Source: Treponema sp.
GTDB taxonomy: Bacteria; Spirochaetota; Spirochaetia; Treponematales; Breznakiellaceae
Assembly (NCBI GenBank): GCA_009777535.1
Contig: WRLP01000011.1
Coordinates: forward strand, 25,223 to 89,222
Direction of reading: 5' to 3'
Length of the DNA stretch: 64,000 bases
Position numbers and translations under genes: made by a program. This document shows, piece after piece, positions 1-8,182 of the stretch (the first letter of the stretch is position 1; the number at the start of each line of letters is the position of its first letter). The notes under the pieces are model-generated. The model was not told the DNA's origin, searched no databases, and saw only the letters and a list, made by a program, of their open reading frames with translations.

Positions 1-1
1 G

Positions 2-1501
2 GGGAAAACCGCCGCCTTTCTTATAGTGATATTCCAGCGCCTGCTGGCAGAAGAAAATTTGCACGGGAAAAAGGCGCTGATTATGGCCCCGACAAGGGAA
101 CTGGCCGTTCAGATAGAAGACGAAGCGAAAATGCTGGGCAAATATCTTCCCTTTAAGACCGGCAGTTTTTACGGCGGCGTTGGATACACCCAGCAGTATC
201 AGCTTTTAAGGGATAATGTTCAGATTCTTGTGGGCACTCCGGGCAGGGTACTGGACTTAAATAAATCCGGGCGCATGAACCTGATGGAGATTGCCTTTCT
301 GGTACTGGACGAAGCAGACAGAATGTTTGATATGGGGTTTTACCCCGACCTGCGAAAGTTGATAAAGGTAGTACCCCAGGCAGATCGCCGGCAGACCATG
401 CTGTTCAGCGCCACGTTGAATGCCCGTGTAAAAAATCTGGCGTGGGAATACACCCGCACTCCTGTCGAAATCGAGATTGAGCCGGAAACGGTAACAGTCG
501 ATGAGGTAACGCAGGTTCTCTATCACGTTCCGTCTAATGAAAAAATGCGGCTTTTGCTGGGAATACTGGAGCGGGAACAGCCGGCAAGCGCGATTATTTT
601 TTGCAATACAAAGCGGCACACCGAAATTGTCGCAAAACGGCTGCGCGTTAACGGGCACACCTGCGAATTTATCATCGGTGATCTGCCCCAGGTTAAGCGG
701 CTTAAAGTGATTGATGATGTTAAATCGGGCAAAATAAAACTGCTTGTCGCAACCGATGTCGCCGCGCGCGGACTCGATATTGATAATCTTGCGATGGTTG
801 TTAATTTCGACCTTCCCGTCGAAGAAGAAAACTATGTGCACCGCATAGGCAGAACCGCCCGCGCCGGAAAAACAGGCAGGGCAATTACCCTGGCCAGCGA
901 AAAAGATGTATACGAGCTTCCCGCCATTGAGCGGTATATTGGCAAGAAGATTCCGTCTGAAATTGCGGGTAACGATCTTCAGACCGATGATAAAAGCGCC
1001 AAAATGGATATCCGCACTGACTTTTATGAAGACCGGCGCGAGGATCGCGGCGGTGCCAGGGGCAGAAAAACGCACACCGGCGGCGAAGGCGGCAAAGGCC
1101 GCGGCGGCAGGCAGGGCGATACACGCAAGGGTACCGGACGGCGTGAAAAATTACGCGCAAATGACGGCGGTTCCGGCAGGGGCGTTACGCAAACAGCCGC
1201 CAAATTCGAACAGCCTTCCGGTACAGGGGATCTTTCCGGGCTTTCTATGGAAGAGAGAATGGCCATGTACAGGCGCAAGTATGCCGGAAAACAGGACGAA
1301 AAATCCGAAGGCCGCCAGGGAGAAACGAAACACAAAGGCAAAGAGCGCACAAACCGCAGGCGGCAAAAAACCAAGCAGGGCGAAAAATCCGGCGGCGGCA
1401 GGAAAGGTGGCGGCGAAGCCGCACAGACCACGGCTGCGCAGGGCCGGCCGGAAAAAAAGGGATTTATTTCAAAACTGCTGGGGCTGTTCGGGAAGAAGTA
1501 A
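2..1501 (+). CDS. rhlB: DEAD-box ATP-dependent RNA helicase, RhlB-like (5' end outside window)
   Basis: ATP-dependent RNA-unwinding enzyme, probably acting in mRNA turnover or ribosome assembly in the cytoplasm. The reading frame is open from base 2, where Gly-Lys-Thr of Walker A is encoded, so the true start and the Q motif lie to the left. A GTG at 26 is internal. Motifs in order: PTRELA, GTPGR, the DEAD box in VLDEADRMFD, SAT in LFSATL, then in the second RecA domain ATDVAARGLDI and HRIGRTARAG. The last 170 or so residues are a Lys/Arg/Gly-rich tail ending in LLGLFGKK, typical of RNA-binding tails of RhlB/RhlE-type helicases. The DRMFDMGF context favours RhlB, but subfamily naming is less certain than the helicase call. 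Confidence 0.9.
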   Translation, partial: GKTAAFLIVIFQRLLAEENLHGKKALIMAPTRELAVQIEDEAKMLGKYLPFKTGSFYGGVGYTQQYQLLRDNVQILVGTPGRVLDLNKSGRMNLMEIAFLVLDEADRMFDMGFYPDLRKLIKVVPQADRRQTMLFSATLNARVKNLAWEYTRTPVEIEIEPETVTVDEVTQVLYHVPSNEKMRLLLGILEREQPASAIIFCNTKRHTEIVAKRLRVNGHTCEFIIGDLPQVKRLKVIDDVKSGKIKLLVATDVAARGLDIDNLAMVVNFDLPVEEENYVHRIGRTARAGKTGRAITLASEKDVYELPAIERYIGKKIPSEIAGNDLQTDDKSAKMDIRTDFYEDRREDRGGARGRKTHTGGEGGKGRGGRQGDTRKGTGRREKLRANDGGSGRGVTQTAAKFEQPSGTGDLSGLSMEERMAMYRRKYAGKQDEKSEGRQGETKHKGKERTNRRRQKTKQGEKSGGGRKGGGEAAQTTAAQGRPEKKGFISKLLGLFGKK

Positions 1502-1533
1502 AAAAAACCGGCGCTTGAGTGCAGGCGCCGGTT
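1501..1533 (-). terminator. Rho-independent terminator for the leftward lipoprotein gene
   Basis: A 9-bp stem (1506-1514 with 1525-1533, GC-rich) closes a 10-nt loop. Read leftward it is followed by seven T. It ends the leftward transcript of the lipoprotein at 1556-3010. It may also act weakly on the helicase transcript, which arrives from the other side without a T run. A related hairpin lies behind the paralogous gene at 6518-6539. Confidence 0.75.
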
Positions 1534-1555
1534 GATCTACATTCTATCCAGGAAA

Positions 1556-3010
1556 CTAAAATGAAAATGAAAATGTCGAGTATTCAGCGTCAAGGACAAC
1601 CTTTTGATTGCTGCCCGTTTTAGACATTTCCAGATTAACCTCTCTGCCGATAAATGACATGCCTGACTGATTTTCATACTCAAACCTATCCTGCCTCATA
1701 CTGGAACTATCCCTGTTAGTATGATCAAATTTCGGATTATTCATGCCCTTGATTTGGTTCAGCAAATTCTCGTATGCAGCATTGCCGCCGCCAAATATTT
1801 CGATTGTAATTCCCTCTGCCTGAGCTAATCCGCCAAAATCCCCGCTAAAATCTACCAGGAGAACCTCCACCGTTGTCCCGCCGGGCTGTGTCAGGCCGGA
1901 AAGGCCGAAACGGCTCAATACATTGTTGGCCGGCCAACTGTAGGTTACATCGGGATCATAACTCTTGTTGACAATGGTAATAGCCAGATGGTTGCTGGGG
2001 TAATTATTGTACGCGCTTGTTCCCGAAGTAAACATTTCCAAAACAAAATCTTTTCCATCGTATTCAAATTCCAGCCCATATTCATAAAACCCGGAGCTTC
2101 CGCTGCTTGATGTTCCGTTCGTATAGCCGTTTTTGACTATTTCGCTGACGATGTGGTCAAAGGCGGGCTTTCCCGCATCATACAGTCCGGCGCTCAGCAT
2201 ATTGGAGGCCGCGTTGTAGTAGGATTGATACCCCTGCGGCCTTTCTATTCCCTGCGGAAAACCGAAATTCTGCCACACGCTTGCCGCCGGCCACCCTGTT
2301 GTGCCTCCCTCGATGGGAGGGGTCTTTTCCTCCACTACCTGCACTGTGTATGTTTTAGTATTCCCGTTTTCTGCTGTAACGGTAACCGAAAAACTCCCCG
2401 ACAAAAGCGGTTGCAGATTCGTAGGATTTGGATGCTCGCAGCCCTTCCCCGTATGCGTTATTTGCAAAGTTATTTCGGCGGAAGCATTATTGTATACCGC
2501 TGCCGGTACGGAAACGGTAATAACAGTTCCCTGAATGTCGCCGCTGTAATTATTCGTGCCTATTTTCAATATAAAACCGGCTATTTCGCAGCGGCTGGTG
2601 TCTATCACAATCGCATCAGGCTCTCTTGTTACGGTCTCGTTGGCTTCGATTGAGATTCCCGTTATTGTTTCAACGCCCAGCGCATTTTCCGGATCTTCCT
2701 TGTTTACCACCTTTATGGCAACATCCCAGGTTCCGGCGGCAAGCGCAACGGTAACAGACGACGTGCCGGGATTGGCAGTTTTCTTTACGGCCTTTTGTCC
2801 CGGGCTGGTACATTCAATCTCGTACTGCAAGTTACCCCTGAAAGAAGGGGAAAAGCCGCTTACCAGGGATTCGCTTTTGGAAAGATCGATAACCAGTGTT
2901 CCAAGGTCGTTGGGGCCGCCCCCTCCCCCGCCTCCGGCGCAGGAAAGGAACAGCGCTCCAATAGCAAAAATGGCCGCCGCAATCTTAATAATACCGTTAA
3001 ATTTATTCAT
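1556..3010 (-). CDS. Putative surface lipoprotein, beta-sandwich type (paralogue of 6563-8011)
   Basis: Function unknown. The N terminus is a lipoprotein signal (hydrophobic segment, then LFLSC with Cys at about residue 24) followed by a poly-Gly linker, so the protein is probably anchored in a membrane by its acylated Cys. The mature part looks all-beta: residues about 35-130 and 140-230 read as Ig-like or cadherin-like domains, the second with the pattern SFSVTVTAENGNTKTYTVQV typical of surface-protein sandwiches. The C-terminal 230 residues (from about WPAASVWQNFGFPQGIE) form a second unit shared with the paralogue. It lies 54 bp behind the FGE-fold lipoprotein and is probably cotranscribed with it. 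The start has AAGGAGAAAAAG just upstream. Confidence 0.8.
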   Translation of the reverse strand: MNKFNGIIKIAAAIFAIGALFLSCAGGGGGGGPNDLGTLVIDLSKSESLVSGFSPSFRGNLQYEIECTSPGQKAVKKTANPGTSSVTVALAAGTWDVAIKVVNKEDPENALGVETITGISIEANETVTREPDAIVIDTSRCEIAGFILKIGTNNYSGDIQGTVITVSVPAAVYNNASAEITLQITHTGKGCEHPNPTNLQPLLSGSFSVTVTAENGNTKTYTVQVVEEKTPPIEGGTTGWPAASVWQNFGFPQGIERPQGYQSYYNAASNMLSAGLYDAGKPAFDHIVSEIVKNGYTNGTSSSGSSGFYEYGLEFEYDGKDFVLEMFTSGTSAYNNYPSNHLAITIVNKSYDPDVTYSWPANNVLSRFGLSGLTQPGGTTVEVLLVDFSGDFGGLAQAEGITIEIFGGGNAAYENLLNQIKGMNNPKFDHTNRDSSSMRQDRFEYENQSGMSFIGREVNLEMSKTGSNQKVVLDAEYSTFSFSF

Positions 3011-3064
3011 CTTTTTCTCCTTTGTTTGTTATGGGCAAACGCCCTTCTTTATTTACCTTTTGAA

Positions 3065-5026
3065 TTATTCCCATCTTACAAGCCGGAAGCCGACATCATT
3101 GAAAATTAAGTATGGCGGACGGTGGTATCTTGAAGCTGAGCGAATACCTTCCCCGGTAGCGTTAAAGCCGCCGCCGCGAAGAACGCGGTTTCCGGCTGAC
3201 CCACCAAAGTCGCTCAGGCGAAGGCCAGCCGGGTCTTCATTACCAACAGCCGCATCATTAGTCCTTGTTCGAAAGCTTTCAGTATAATTAGTGGAATCCG
3301 AATTCAAGTTCCAACACCATTCACGTACATTCCCGTGCATATCGTATAATCCATAATTATTCGGTTCATAATTTTTTATAGCAGGCGTTGTCCTGCCAAG
3401 AAATGTCCACGAAGCATCATCATATTCTCCGCCCGGGAGGGCATAGGGACGGCGGCCGTCAAAGTTAGCCATACTGCCTGTAATACTTGTCCCGCCGCCA
3501 ATCGAAAAGGGCACTGTCGCCGTCTGTGTTGCCTTGCCCGGATAATCCCCCCGGCAGGCATATTCCCATTCAGCCTCGGTTGGGAGCCTGTAGCCATTGG
3601 CGTTCCAGTCAACTGCAACGTCTGCACTATTTATGTATGTAACACCATCTGATGATGTTATCACAGCAATATCGTCTATCGTATAGACAGGGGTCAGCCC
3701 TTCTAAAAGGCTTAACTGATTACAATAGTATACAGCATCATACCAGCTAACCCGTTCCACCGGCAACGCAAAGTTGGTTTTAAAGAAACTGGGATCATCA
3801 CTCCCAACCGGTGTCACGCGCTGGTACTCGAACCGGCTTACAGGATAAATTCTCATGTAGTAGCCCCTGGTAAGCGTAACAGGATGTTGAGTTTCAGAGG
3901 AATTAGAAGGTCTGGGTTCACTACTGGGACTGCCAATCACAAAGCTGCCGGCAGGTATCCACACCATGTCATAGGGGCATACCCTTAGTTCCACATCCCT
4001 GTAAATTGCCGGGCCGCCGGCATAGTTAGCGGCATCGCTCAGGGTAAATGTTACATTATGATTCCGCAAACCTATATAGCCTGGATCGCCTACCGGGGCG
4101 CTGGGATTAGTCCATGTAAATGTTCCGGGAGTGCCGGCGCCGTTGTCGGAGGGAAGTGTTACATCAGACAGAGACCGCCCTTCTTCCGACTGCAGGCCGG
4201 CAGGCCAGTTGATGATCGGGGTGGCTTTGCTGATAATAAATTGAGCGGTTTTTTCACCAGTGTAGTTACCCGTTACTGCCCCCAAAATGGTAACGGTTGC
4301 CACTCCGGCGTTTAGATTGTTGCTGTAATGTACCGTGTAGTCAGATGATGCAATCAGCGCGTCACGGTCGGCTACCGCCGGTACCGGTGTATGATAGCCC
4401 CGGTTGTAGACAAATACCCCGTTAACTGTAACCGTTATACTCGTATTGGAAAGGCTGCGCCTGTTCACCGTAACAGCGGCAGTATGAGTCAGGGCTTTGT
4501 ATTTGCCAGTATCATCCGGTGTAAAGGTAATGCTGAATCCGCTGTTTGTGACAGCGGGAATGATTGTACCGTCGGTCCACGCAAATCTGCCTTCTACCAA
4601 AGCTTCACCGCCCGTCAATGTTACTGTGGAAAGTGCAGCGCCGTAATTTATGGTATTCTGGGCTGTGGGCCAGGTTTTTACCGGATCATAAAACCAAACA
4701 GCATAAAGCGTGATTGATTTACCGGTATCTGCAAGGTCTTGTACCTTCCCGCCATCCATGATTTCCGCTTCGCCGTCCTTATCAAAAGCCCAGCCGGCAA
4801 AAAAGCAGCCATCATTTTCAAACTCGTTGACCCGCAGGGTTTCCAATTCACCGCTTGTAAAGACGGAATTATCCATGTCCCCCTCGCCGCCATTGGCATC
4901 GTAGATCACTGTGTAAGTTTCTGCGGTAGATCCCCCGCCCCCTCCTCCGGAATCGGGACAGCCGGAGAAAAAGTAAAAGGTAAAAAGTAATAGCGAACAA
5001 ACTAAAAGTGTGTTTTTGTTTTTCAT
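3065..5026 (-). CDS. Lipoprotein with InlB-type repeat and C-terminal FGE/SUMF1-fold domain
   Basis: Exported lipoprotein with signal peptide and lipobox FFSGC (Cys about residue 23), then a Gly-rich linker. Residues about 38-110 match the Listeria-Bacteroides (InlB B) repeat, YTVIYDANGG...LYAVW. Two or three MBG/Ig-like beta domains follow (about 115-345). The last 300 residues are a formylglycine-generating-enzyme fold: MVWIPAGSFVIGS, RLPTEAEWEYACRG, NNYGLYDMHGNVREW, and terminal GFRLVR. The catalytic cysteines of true FGE are absent (the VLRGGGF region has none), so oxidase activity is unlikely and a C-type-lectin-like binding role is more plausible. A long leader with repeats (5034-5114) and a promoter (5260-5288) precede it; lipoprotein 1556-3010 follows. 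Confidence 0.85.
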   Translation of the reverse strand: MKNKNTLLVCSLLLFTFYFFSGCPDSGGGGGGSTAETYTVIYDANGGEGDMDNSVFTSGELETLRVNEFENDGCFFAGWAFDKDGEAEIMDGGKVQDLADTGKSITLYAVWFYDPVKTWPTAQNTINYGAALSTVTLTGGEALVEGRFAWTDGTIIPAVTNSGFSITFTPDDTGKYKALTHTAAVTVNRRSLSNTSITVTVNGVFVYNRGYHTPVPAVADRDALIASSDYTVHYSNNLNAGVATVTILGAVTGNYTGEKTAQFIISKATPIINWPAGLQSEEGRSLSDVTLPSDNGAGTPGTFTWTNPSAPVGDPGYIGLRNHNVTFTLSDAANYAGGPAIYRDVELRVCPYDMVWIPAGSFVIGSPSSEPRPSNSSETQHPVTLTRGYYMRIYPVSRFEYQRVTPVGSDDPSFFKTNFALPVERVSWYDAVYYCNQLSLLEGLTPVYTIDDIAVITSSDGVTYINSADVAVDWNANGYRLPTEAEWEYACRGDYPGKATQTATVPFSIGGGTSITGSMANFDGRRPYALPGGEYDDASWTFLGRTTPAIKNYEPNNYGLYDMHGNVREWCWNLNSDSTNYTESFRTRTNDAAVGNEDPAGLRLSDFGGSAGNRVLRGGGFNATGEGIRSASRYHRPPYLIFNDVGFRLVRWE

Positions 5027-5033
5027 AAATCAA

Positions 5034-5114
5034 CCTCTTTTTAGGCCGCGTAAGCGGCCAATAAATCAAGCGACAGCGCAACGCGCTGGCGAAACCTCTC
5101 TTTAGGCCGCGTGA
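5034..5114. repeat. Hairpin-bearing direct repeat in the leader of the FGE-fold lipoprotein
   Basis: A roughly 20-bp direct repeat (core TTTAGGCCGCGT) occurs at about 5034-5053 and 5096-5114. Between the copies are two perfect short hairpins: ggccgc/gcggcc with loop gtaa (5043-5058) and cagcgc/gcgctg with loop aac (about 5074-5088). On the leftward transcript each repeat carries a GAGG(TT) Shine-Dalgarno-like element; only the copy next to 5026 is used. It looks like a small palindromic element that duplicated part of the leader. Confidence 0.6.
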
Positions 5115-5259
5115 GTAATTTGGGATATTTCGAAAACGATAAAACCACTATACATATATATAGTAGACGAGGCAAAAACCGTACCAAGTTCCACGTTTTC
5201 AGAAAAATTAGTGTGAATATATTTGATGTTTTTCCGGTTTCTAACCATACGTATTAGGT

Positions 5260-5288
5260 AATATACCACATTATTTATAATTTGTCAG
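5260..5288 (-). promoter_or_regulatory. Promoter of the FGE-fold lipoprotein operon
   Basis: Read leftward: -35 CTGACA (5283-5288), a 17-bp spacer and -10 TATATT (5260-5265), with an AT-rich spacer. Predicted start near 5253 gives a leader of about 225 nt. The same promoter with minor changes lies at 8154-8182 in the duplicated copy, which supports its being functional. The stretch 5115-5259 holds no gene that I can see. Confidence 0.55.
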
Positions 5289-5334
5289 GATTTTCACGCC
5301 GCTTGCTCCTTTTTTGAACAAATAAACTGCAAGC

Positions 5335-5396
5335 GTCTAAATTTAGACACCCGGTGTATAATTGGTCATTGGATTTACACCAAATTAAAATATAAT
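5335..5396 (+). promoter_or_regulatory. Palindrome and -10-like boxes upstream of the EFR1-type gene
   Basis: A perfect 14-bp palindrome, gtctaaatttagac (5335-5348), is followed by an inverted pair ggtgta/tacacc (5353-5358 and 5376-5381) and by two TATAAT boxes (5357-5362 and 5391-5396). No good -35 box is spaced 17 bp from either. The arrangement suggests an operator and promoter for the gene at 5473, but which box is used cannot be decided. Confidence 0.35.
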
Positions 5397-5472
5397 GCAC
5401 ATATGTACAAAAGTCAACACATGTTTTGAAACATTGTGCAGGCGGGACATTATTTTTTTAAAGGAGATCGCT

Positions 5473-6246
5473 ATGGAAAATATCGTGTTTTATTTTTCAG
5501 GAACAGGGAACTGTTTAAAGGCTGCCAAAGATATATCCAAAGAGCTGGCGAATTGTGACATTAGATCTATGGCCAAACCATTCGATTTCACAAAACAATA
5601 TGACAGTATTGGTTTTGTTTATCCTACATATTTTTACGGCCTGCCCAAAAGGGTGATTGAATTTATAAAAAATATCAACCTGGAAGATAACAAAAAAGCA
5701 TATTTTTATGCAGTAACAGTTCATGGCGGCTTTGCCGGTAATGCGCCCTATCAATTATATGAATTACTGTTAAAACAGCACGGTATAAAGCTGGCTTACA
5801 TTAAAACTTTAAAGATGTTTCAAAATTATGTGATTATGTTTGAAATGAGTAAAAAAGCGGATTTAATAACGAAAAAATCGAACAGGGCCATTATCCCAAT
5901 AATAAATTCAATTAAAGCAAAAAAGAGCAATCGTGTAAACAAATTAACAAAAATAATGGCAAAATCCAACAGGGATTTTTTGGAAAAAGTTTCAACTATG
6001 GATAAGGATTATTCAGTTAATAATAACTGCACGGGATGTACAATATGTGAAAAAGTATGCCCGGTGAAAAACATTGAAATGATAAATAACAAACCGGAAT
6101 TCAGGCATCACTGTGAAAACTGTCTTGCCTGCATTCATTACTGCCCCCAAAGAGCAATAAACTATAAAAATGTTACACAAAACAGAAAAAGATATACAAA
6201 CCCGGAAATAAGTTACAGGGAATTAGCTGAATTTAATAATAAATAG
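5473..6246 (+). CDS. EFR1-type flavodoxin-ferredoxin fusion
   Basis: Predicted soluble electron carrier or oxidoreductase with a flavodoxin-like N-terminal half (FYFSGTGNC phosphate-binding loop near residue 10, about 1-150) and a C-terminal dicluster ferredoxin: CTGCTICEKVCP and CENCLACIHYCP, eight Cys in the order expected for two [4Fe-4S] clusters. The ATG at 5473 has a strong AAGGAG 7 nt upstream and begins with MENIVFYFSGTGN; an in-frame ATG at 5395 lacks such a site. The gene is conspicuously AT-rich and Lys/Asn/Ile-rich, unlike its neighbours, and lies between decayed duplicate segments, consistent with recent acquisition. The physiological partner is not known. Confidence 0.9.
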   Translation: MENIVFYFSGTGNCLKAAKDISKELANCDIRSMAKPFDFTKQYDSIGFVYPTYFYGLPKRVIEFIKNINLEDNKKAYFYAVTVHGGFAGNAPYQLYELLLKQHGIKLAYIKTLKMFQNYVIMFEMSKKADLITKKSNRAIIPIINSIKAKKSNRVNKLTKIMAKSNRDFLEKVSTMDKDYSVNNNCTGCTICEKVCPVKNIEMINNKPEFRHHCENCLACIHYCPQRAINYKNVTQNRKRYTNPEISYRELAEFNNK

Positions 6247-6261
6247 TGATCTATATCCCCA

Positions 6262-6517
6262 ACCCCCTACGCAGGCGTTTCACTGCTGCGGGCATCATTG
6301 TACCGTCCGCTTTGAGGGTATTCCCTGACAAGGCGACGGTAGTAGTCCAGCGCCAAAAGAATGTCTCTGCTTGAGGTGTTGGCTTCATCGCTTCCCGACG
6401 GGCAGAACAACCTGAACTGATCCAGCACAGAAATTGCCGCAGTTATCCTGCCCTCATCAAAAAATTCCCTGGCTGTCCGCAGATAATCTTCGGGCGGGGA
6501 AACTGCCGGCGAAACCT
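6262..6517 (-). pseudogene. Decayed copy of the 3' end of the TPR lipoprotein gene (8222-9802)
   Basis: Nucleotide sequence here matches the C-terminal TPR-coding part of the gene at 8222-9802, for example TGCGGGCATCATT.TACCGTCCGCT, CCAGCGCCAAAAG and CTGCCCTCATCAAAAAATTCC. It carries at least three deletions: about 38 bp removing the final codons and stop, 30 bp between GGCTTCAT direct repeats, and about 30 bp before GAAACCTCCGGCG. There is no start codon and no upstream part. It is a relic of a segmental duplication, not a gene. Confidence 0.85.
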
Positions 6518-6539
6518 CCGGCGCTTGTCCAGGCGCCGG
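6518..6539 (-). terminator. Hairpin behind the second lipoprotein gene
   Basis: Seven-bp GC stem CCGGCGC (6518-6524) with GCGCCGG (6533-6539), at the same place as the terminator behind the paralogue at 1506-1533. It lacks a good T run (only TTT about 4 nt beyond the stem), so termination may be weak. Confidence 0.45.
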
Positions 6540-6562
6540 CTATTCCGCATTCTATCCCTAAA

Positions 6563-8011
6563 CTAGGGATTAAATGCTCCGCCTACATAATTTGCAATAA
6601 GCGTAATTTTGCCGCCAGATAGGGGCATTCCCATTGTTATATTTCTCACAAGAATTGTTGTACCTGATTTGCTTTCAAATTCAAATTCATCACTACGGTT
6701 GCGGGAGCTATCCCGATTGGTATGATCGAATTTTGGGTTATTCATATCCACTATTTGGTACAAAAGATTGTCATATTCGGTATCGTTACCGTCAGGAATT
6801 TCAATTGTGATAAACTCTCCCTGGGAACCAACAATATCAGTCCCAGTATAGGTATAGGGTTTAGGGCCGCCTACTTCGACTGTTGTTCCGTCAGGCTGCA
6901 ACAGACCGGAAAGGCCGAAGCGGCTTAATACGGTATTGGACGGCCAATAATTGCTGAAATCGGGGTCATAGCTCTTGTTCAAAATGGTCAGAACCAAGTG
7001 GTTACTGGGGTAATTATTATATGGGCTTGTTCCCGAAGTAATTATTGATAAAATAAAATCTTTTCCATCATATTTAAACTCAATCGTATACTCATTAAAC
7101 CCGTCTGCGCCTCCACCGGTCGACACACCGGATGTATAACCGTTTTTAACTATTTCGCTGATAATAAGGTCAAAGGCGGGCTTTCCCGCGTCATACAGCC
7201 CGGCGTTCAGCATATTTTCGGACACACTATAATAAGACTGAAACCCGGCTGGGATTTCTATTCCTTGCGGAAAACCAAAACTTTGCCACACACCAACAGC
7301 TGGCCAATCTGTTGTACCTCCGGCATTTTCTCCCGTAACCTGCACTGTGTATGTTTTTTTAGCACCGTCTTGCGCTGCTACGACAATGGAATAATTCCCC
7401 GACAAAAATGATTGCAGGGGTGTGTCATTGGCAGGTGCGTAGCTTGCACCCGTATGCGTTATCTGCAAAGACACTGCGGCTGAAACATTGCCGTATACCT
7501 CTGATGGCACGGAAACAACAATTGTTGTCCCCTGGATGTCACCATCGTAACTATTTTCGCCAATTTTAAATACAAATACGATAATCTCGCAGCGGCTGGT
7601 GTCCATAACAATCGCATCAGGCACTTCTGTTACGGTCAAGTTCGCTCTGATCGATATTCCAGGAATTGTTTCAACGCCCAGCGGATCTTCCGGATCCTCC
7701 TTGTTTACTACCTTTATGGCCACATCCCAGGTTCCGGCAGTAAGAAGAATAGAAACGGGATCCGTACCGGGATAGGCTGTTTCCTTTACGGCGCTTAATC
7801 CCGGGCTTGTGCATTCAATTTCATATTGCAAATTATTTCTGAAAGATGCGGAAAAGTTATTTACAAGGGATTCGCTGTTAGACAGATCTATAATGAGTGT
7901 TCCAGGGGCGCTGGACCCGCCCCCGTCTTCGCCATCAGCGCAGGATAGGAACAGTATTCCTATCATAAGAATGACTATCGAAATTTTTACTATAAAGTTA
8001 AATGTTTTCAT
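6563..8011 (-). CDS. Putative surface lipoprotein, beta-sandwich type (paralogue of 1556-3010)
   Basis: Function unknown. The architecture is that of 1556-3010: signal peptide with lipobox ILFLSC (Cys about residue 24), a short linker, two Ig-like beta domains (NYSIVVAAQDGAKKTYTVQV at about 210-230) and a shared C-terminal unit (WPAVGVWQSFGFPQGIE onward). The two proteins share long identical stretches such as NNLQYEIECTSPG/GNLQYEIECTSPG and KVVNKEDPE; the poly-Gly linker and some C-terminal loops differ, including an insert near GGPKPYTYTG. The gene has its own promoter (8154-8182), apparently inherited from a lost FGE-like gene whose stub lies at 8070-8112. Upstream AAGGAGAAAAAG serves as ribosome site. 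Confidence 0.8.
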   Translation of the reverse strand: MKTFNFIVKISIVILMIGILFLSCADGEDGGGSSAPGTLIIDLSNSESLVNNFSASFRNNLQYEIECTSPGLSAVKETAYPGTDPVSILLTAGTWDVAIKVVNKEDPEDPLGVETIPGISIRANLTVTEVPDAIVMDTSRCEIIVFVFKIGENSYDGDIQGTTIVVSVPSEVYGNVSAAVSLQITHTGASYAPANDTPLQSFLSGNYSIVVAAQDGAKKTYTVQVTGENAGGTTDWPAVGVWQSFGFPQGIEIPAGFQSYYSVSENMLNAGLYDAGKPAFDLIISEIVKNGYTSGVSTGGGADGFNEYTIEFKYDGKDFILSIITSGTSPYNNYPSNHLVLTILNKSYDPDFSNYWPSNTVLSRFGLSGLLQPDGTTVEVGGPKPYTYTGTDIVGSQGEFITIEIPDGNDTEYDNLLYQIVDMNNPKFDHTNRDSSRNRSDEFEFESKSGTTILVRNITMGMPLSGGKITLIANYVGGAFNP

Positions 8012-8069
8012 CTTTTTCTCCTTGGTTGATGGTAAATACCCTTTTCTGCTAACCTTTTAATATATTGTA

Positions 8070-8112
8070 TTACTCCCCCCTGCCAGGCCGAAACCCTACC
8101 CTAACATTAATG
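8070..8112 (-). pseudogene. C-terminal stub of a lost FGE-fold lipoprotein gene
   Basis: Read leftward this segment encodes YINVRVGFRPGRGE followed by a stop, matching the last residues of the protein at 3065-5026 (LIFNDVGFRLVRWE, stop). It sits at the same place, just before a paralogous lipoprotein gene. Immediately upstream the sequence jumps to the promoter region matching 5226-5300. The body of the gene has therefore been deleted. The stub is short, so the call rests on position as well as sequence. Confidence 0.6.
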
Positions 8113-8153
8113 TAAGTTTTAGAATTTTTTCCGGTTTTTTATCTGTATTGGAC

Positions 8154-8182
8154 AGTATAACACATTATTTTTAATTTTTCAG
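8154..8182 (-). promoter_or_regulatory. Promoter of the second lipoprotein gene
   Basis: Read leftward: -35 CTGAAA (8177-8182), a 17-bp spacer and -10 TATACT (8154-8159). Positions and much of the spacer match the promoter at 5260-5288. Predicted leader about 135 nt, containing the FGE stub. Conservation of both boxes in the two copies is the main support. Confidence 0.55.

Larger units (their letters stand above)
5301..6252. mobile_element. AT-rich inserted segment carrying the flavodoxin/ferredoxin gene
   Basis: Comparison of the two duplicated copies places the boundaries. In the intact copy TTTTCGCGCC (8185-8194) is followed within 10 bp by CCCCATCCCCCACGCAGGCG. In the other copy the matching TTTTCACGCC ends at 5300, and its matching continuation starts at about 6253. 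The intervening 950 bp are much richer in A+T than the neighbours and hold one gene. No transposase, terminal inverted repeat or clear target duplication is visible, so the route of insertion is unknown. Alternatively the segment was ancestral and was deleted from the other copy. Confidence 0.5.

Noticed and set aside
26..28. GTG at 26 as start of the helicase
   Set aside because: The frame is open to base 2 and encodes the Gly-Lys-Thr of Walker A upstream, so the gene is simply cut by the window edge.
257..1075. Long leftward open frame of 272 codons opposite the helicase gene
   Set aside because: It is antisense to conserved DEAD-box motifs, has no ribosome site and no recognisable protein character. 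The same holds for 906-1535 and similar frames.
3065..5026. Active sulfatase-modifying (formylglycine-generating) enzyme
   Set aside because: The catalytic cysteines near the C terminus are absent, and the lipoprotein plus Ig-like architecture fits a binding protein.
3065..5300. Complete diversity-generating retroelement
   Set aside because: No reverse transcriptase gene or template repeat is visible anywhere in the window.
6434..6622. Rightward open frame of 62 codons
   Set aside because: It runs across the decayed duplicate and the end of the lipoprotein gene on the other strand; no homology or ribosome site.
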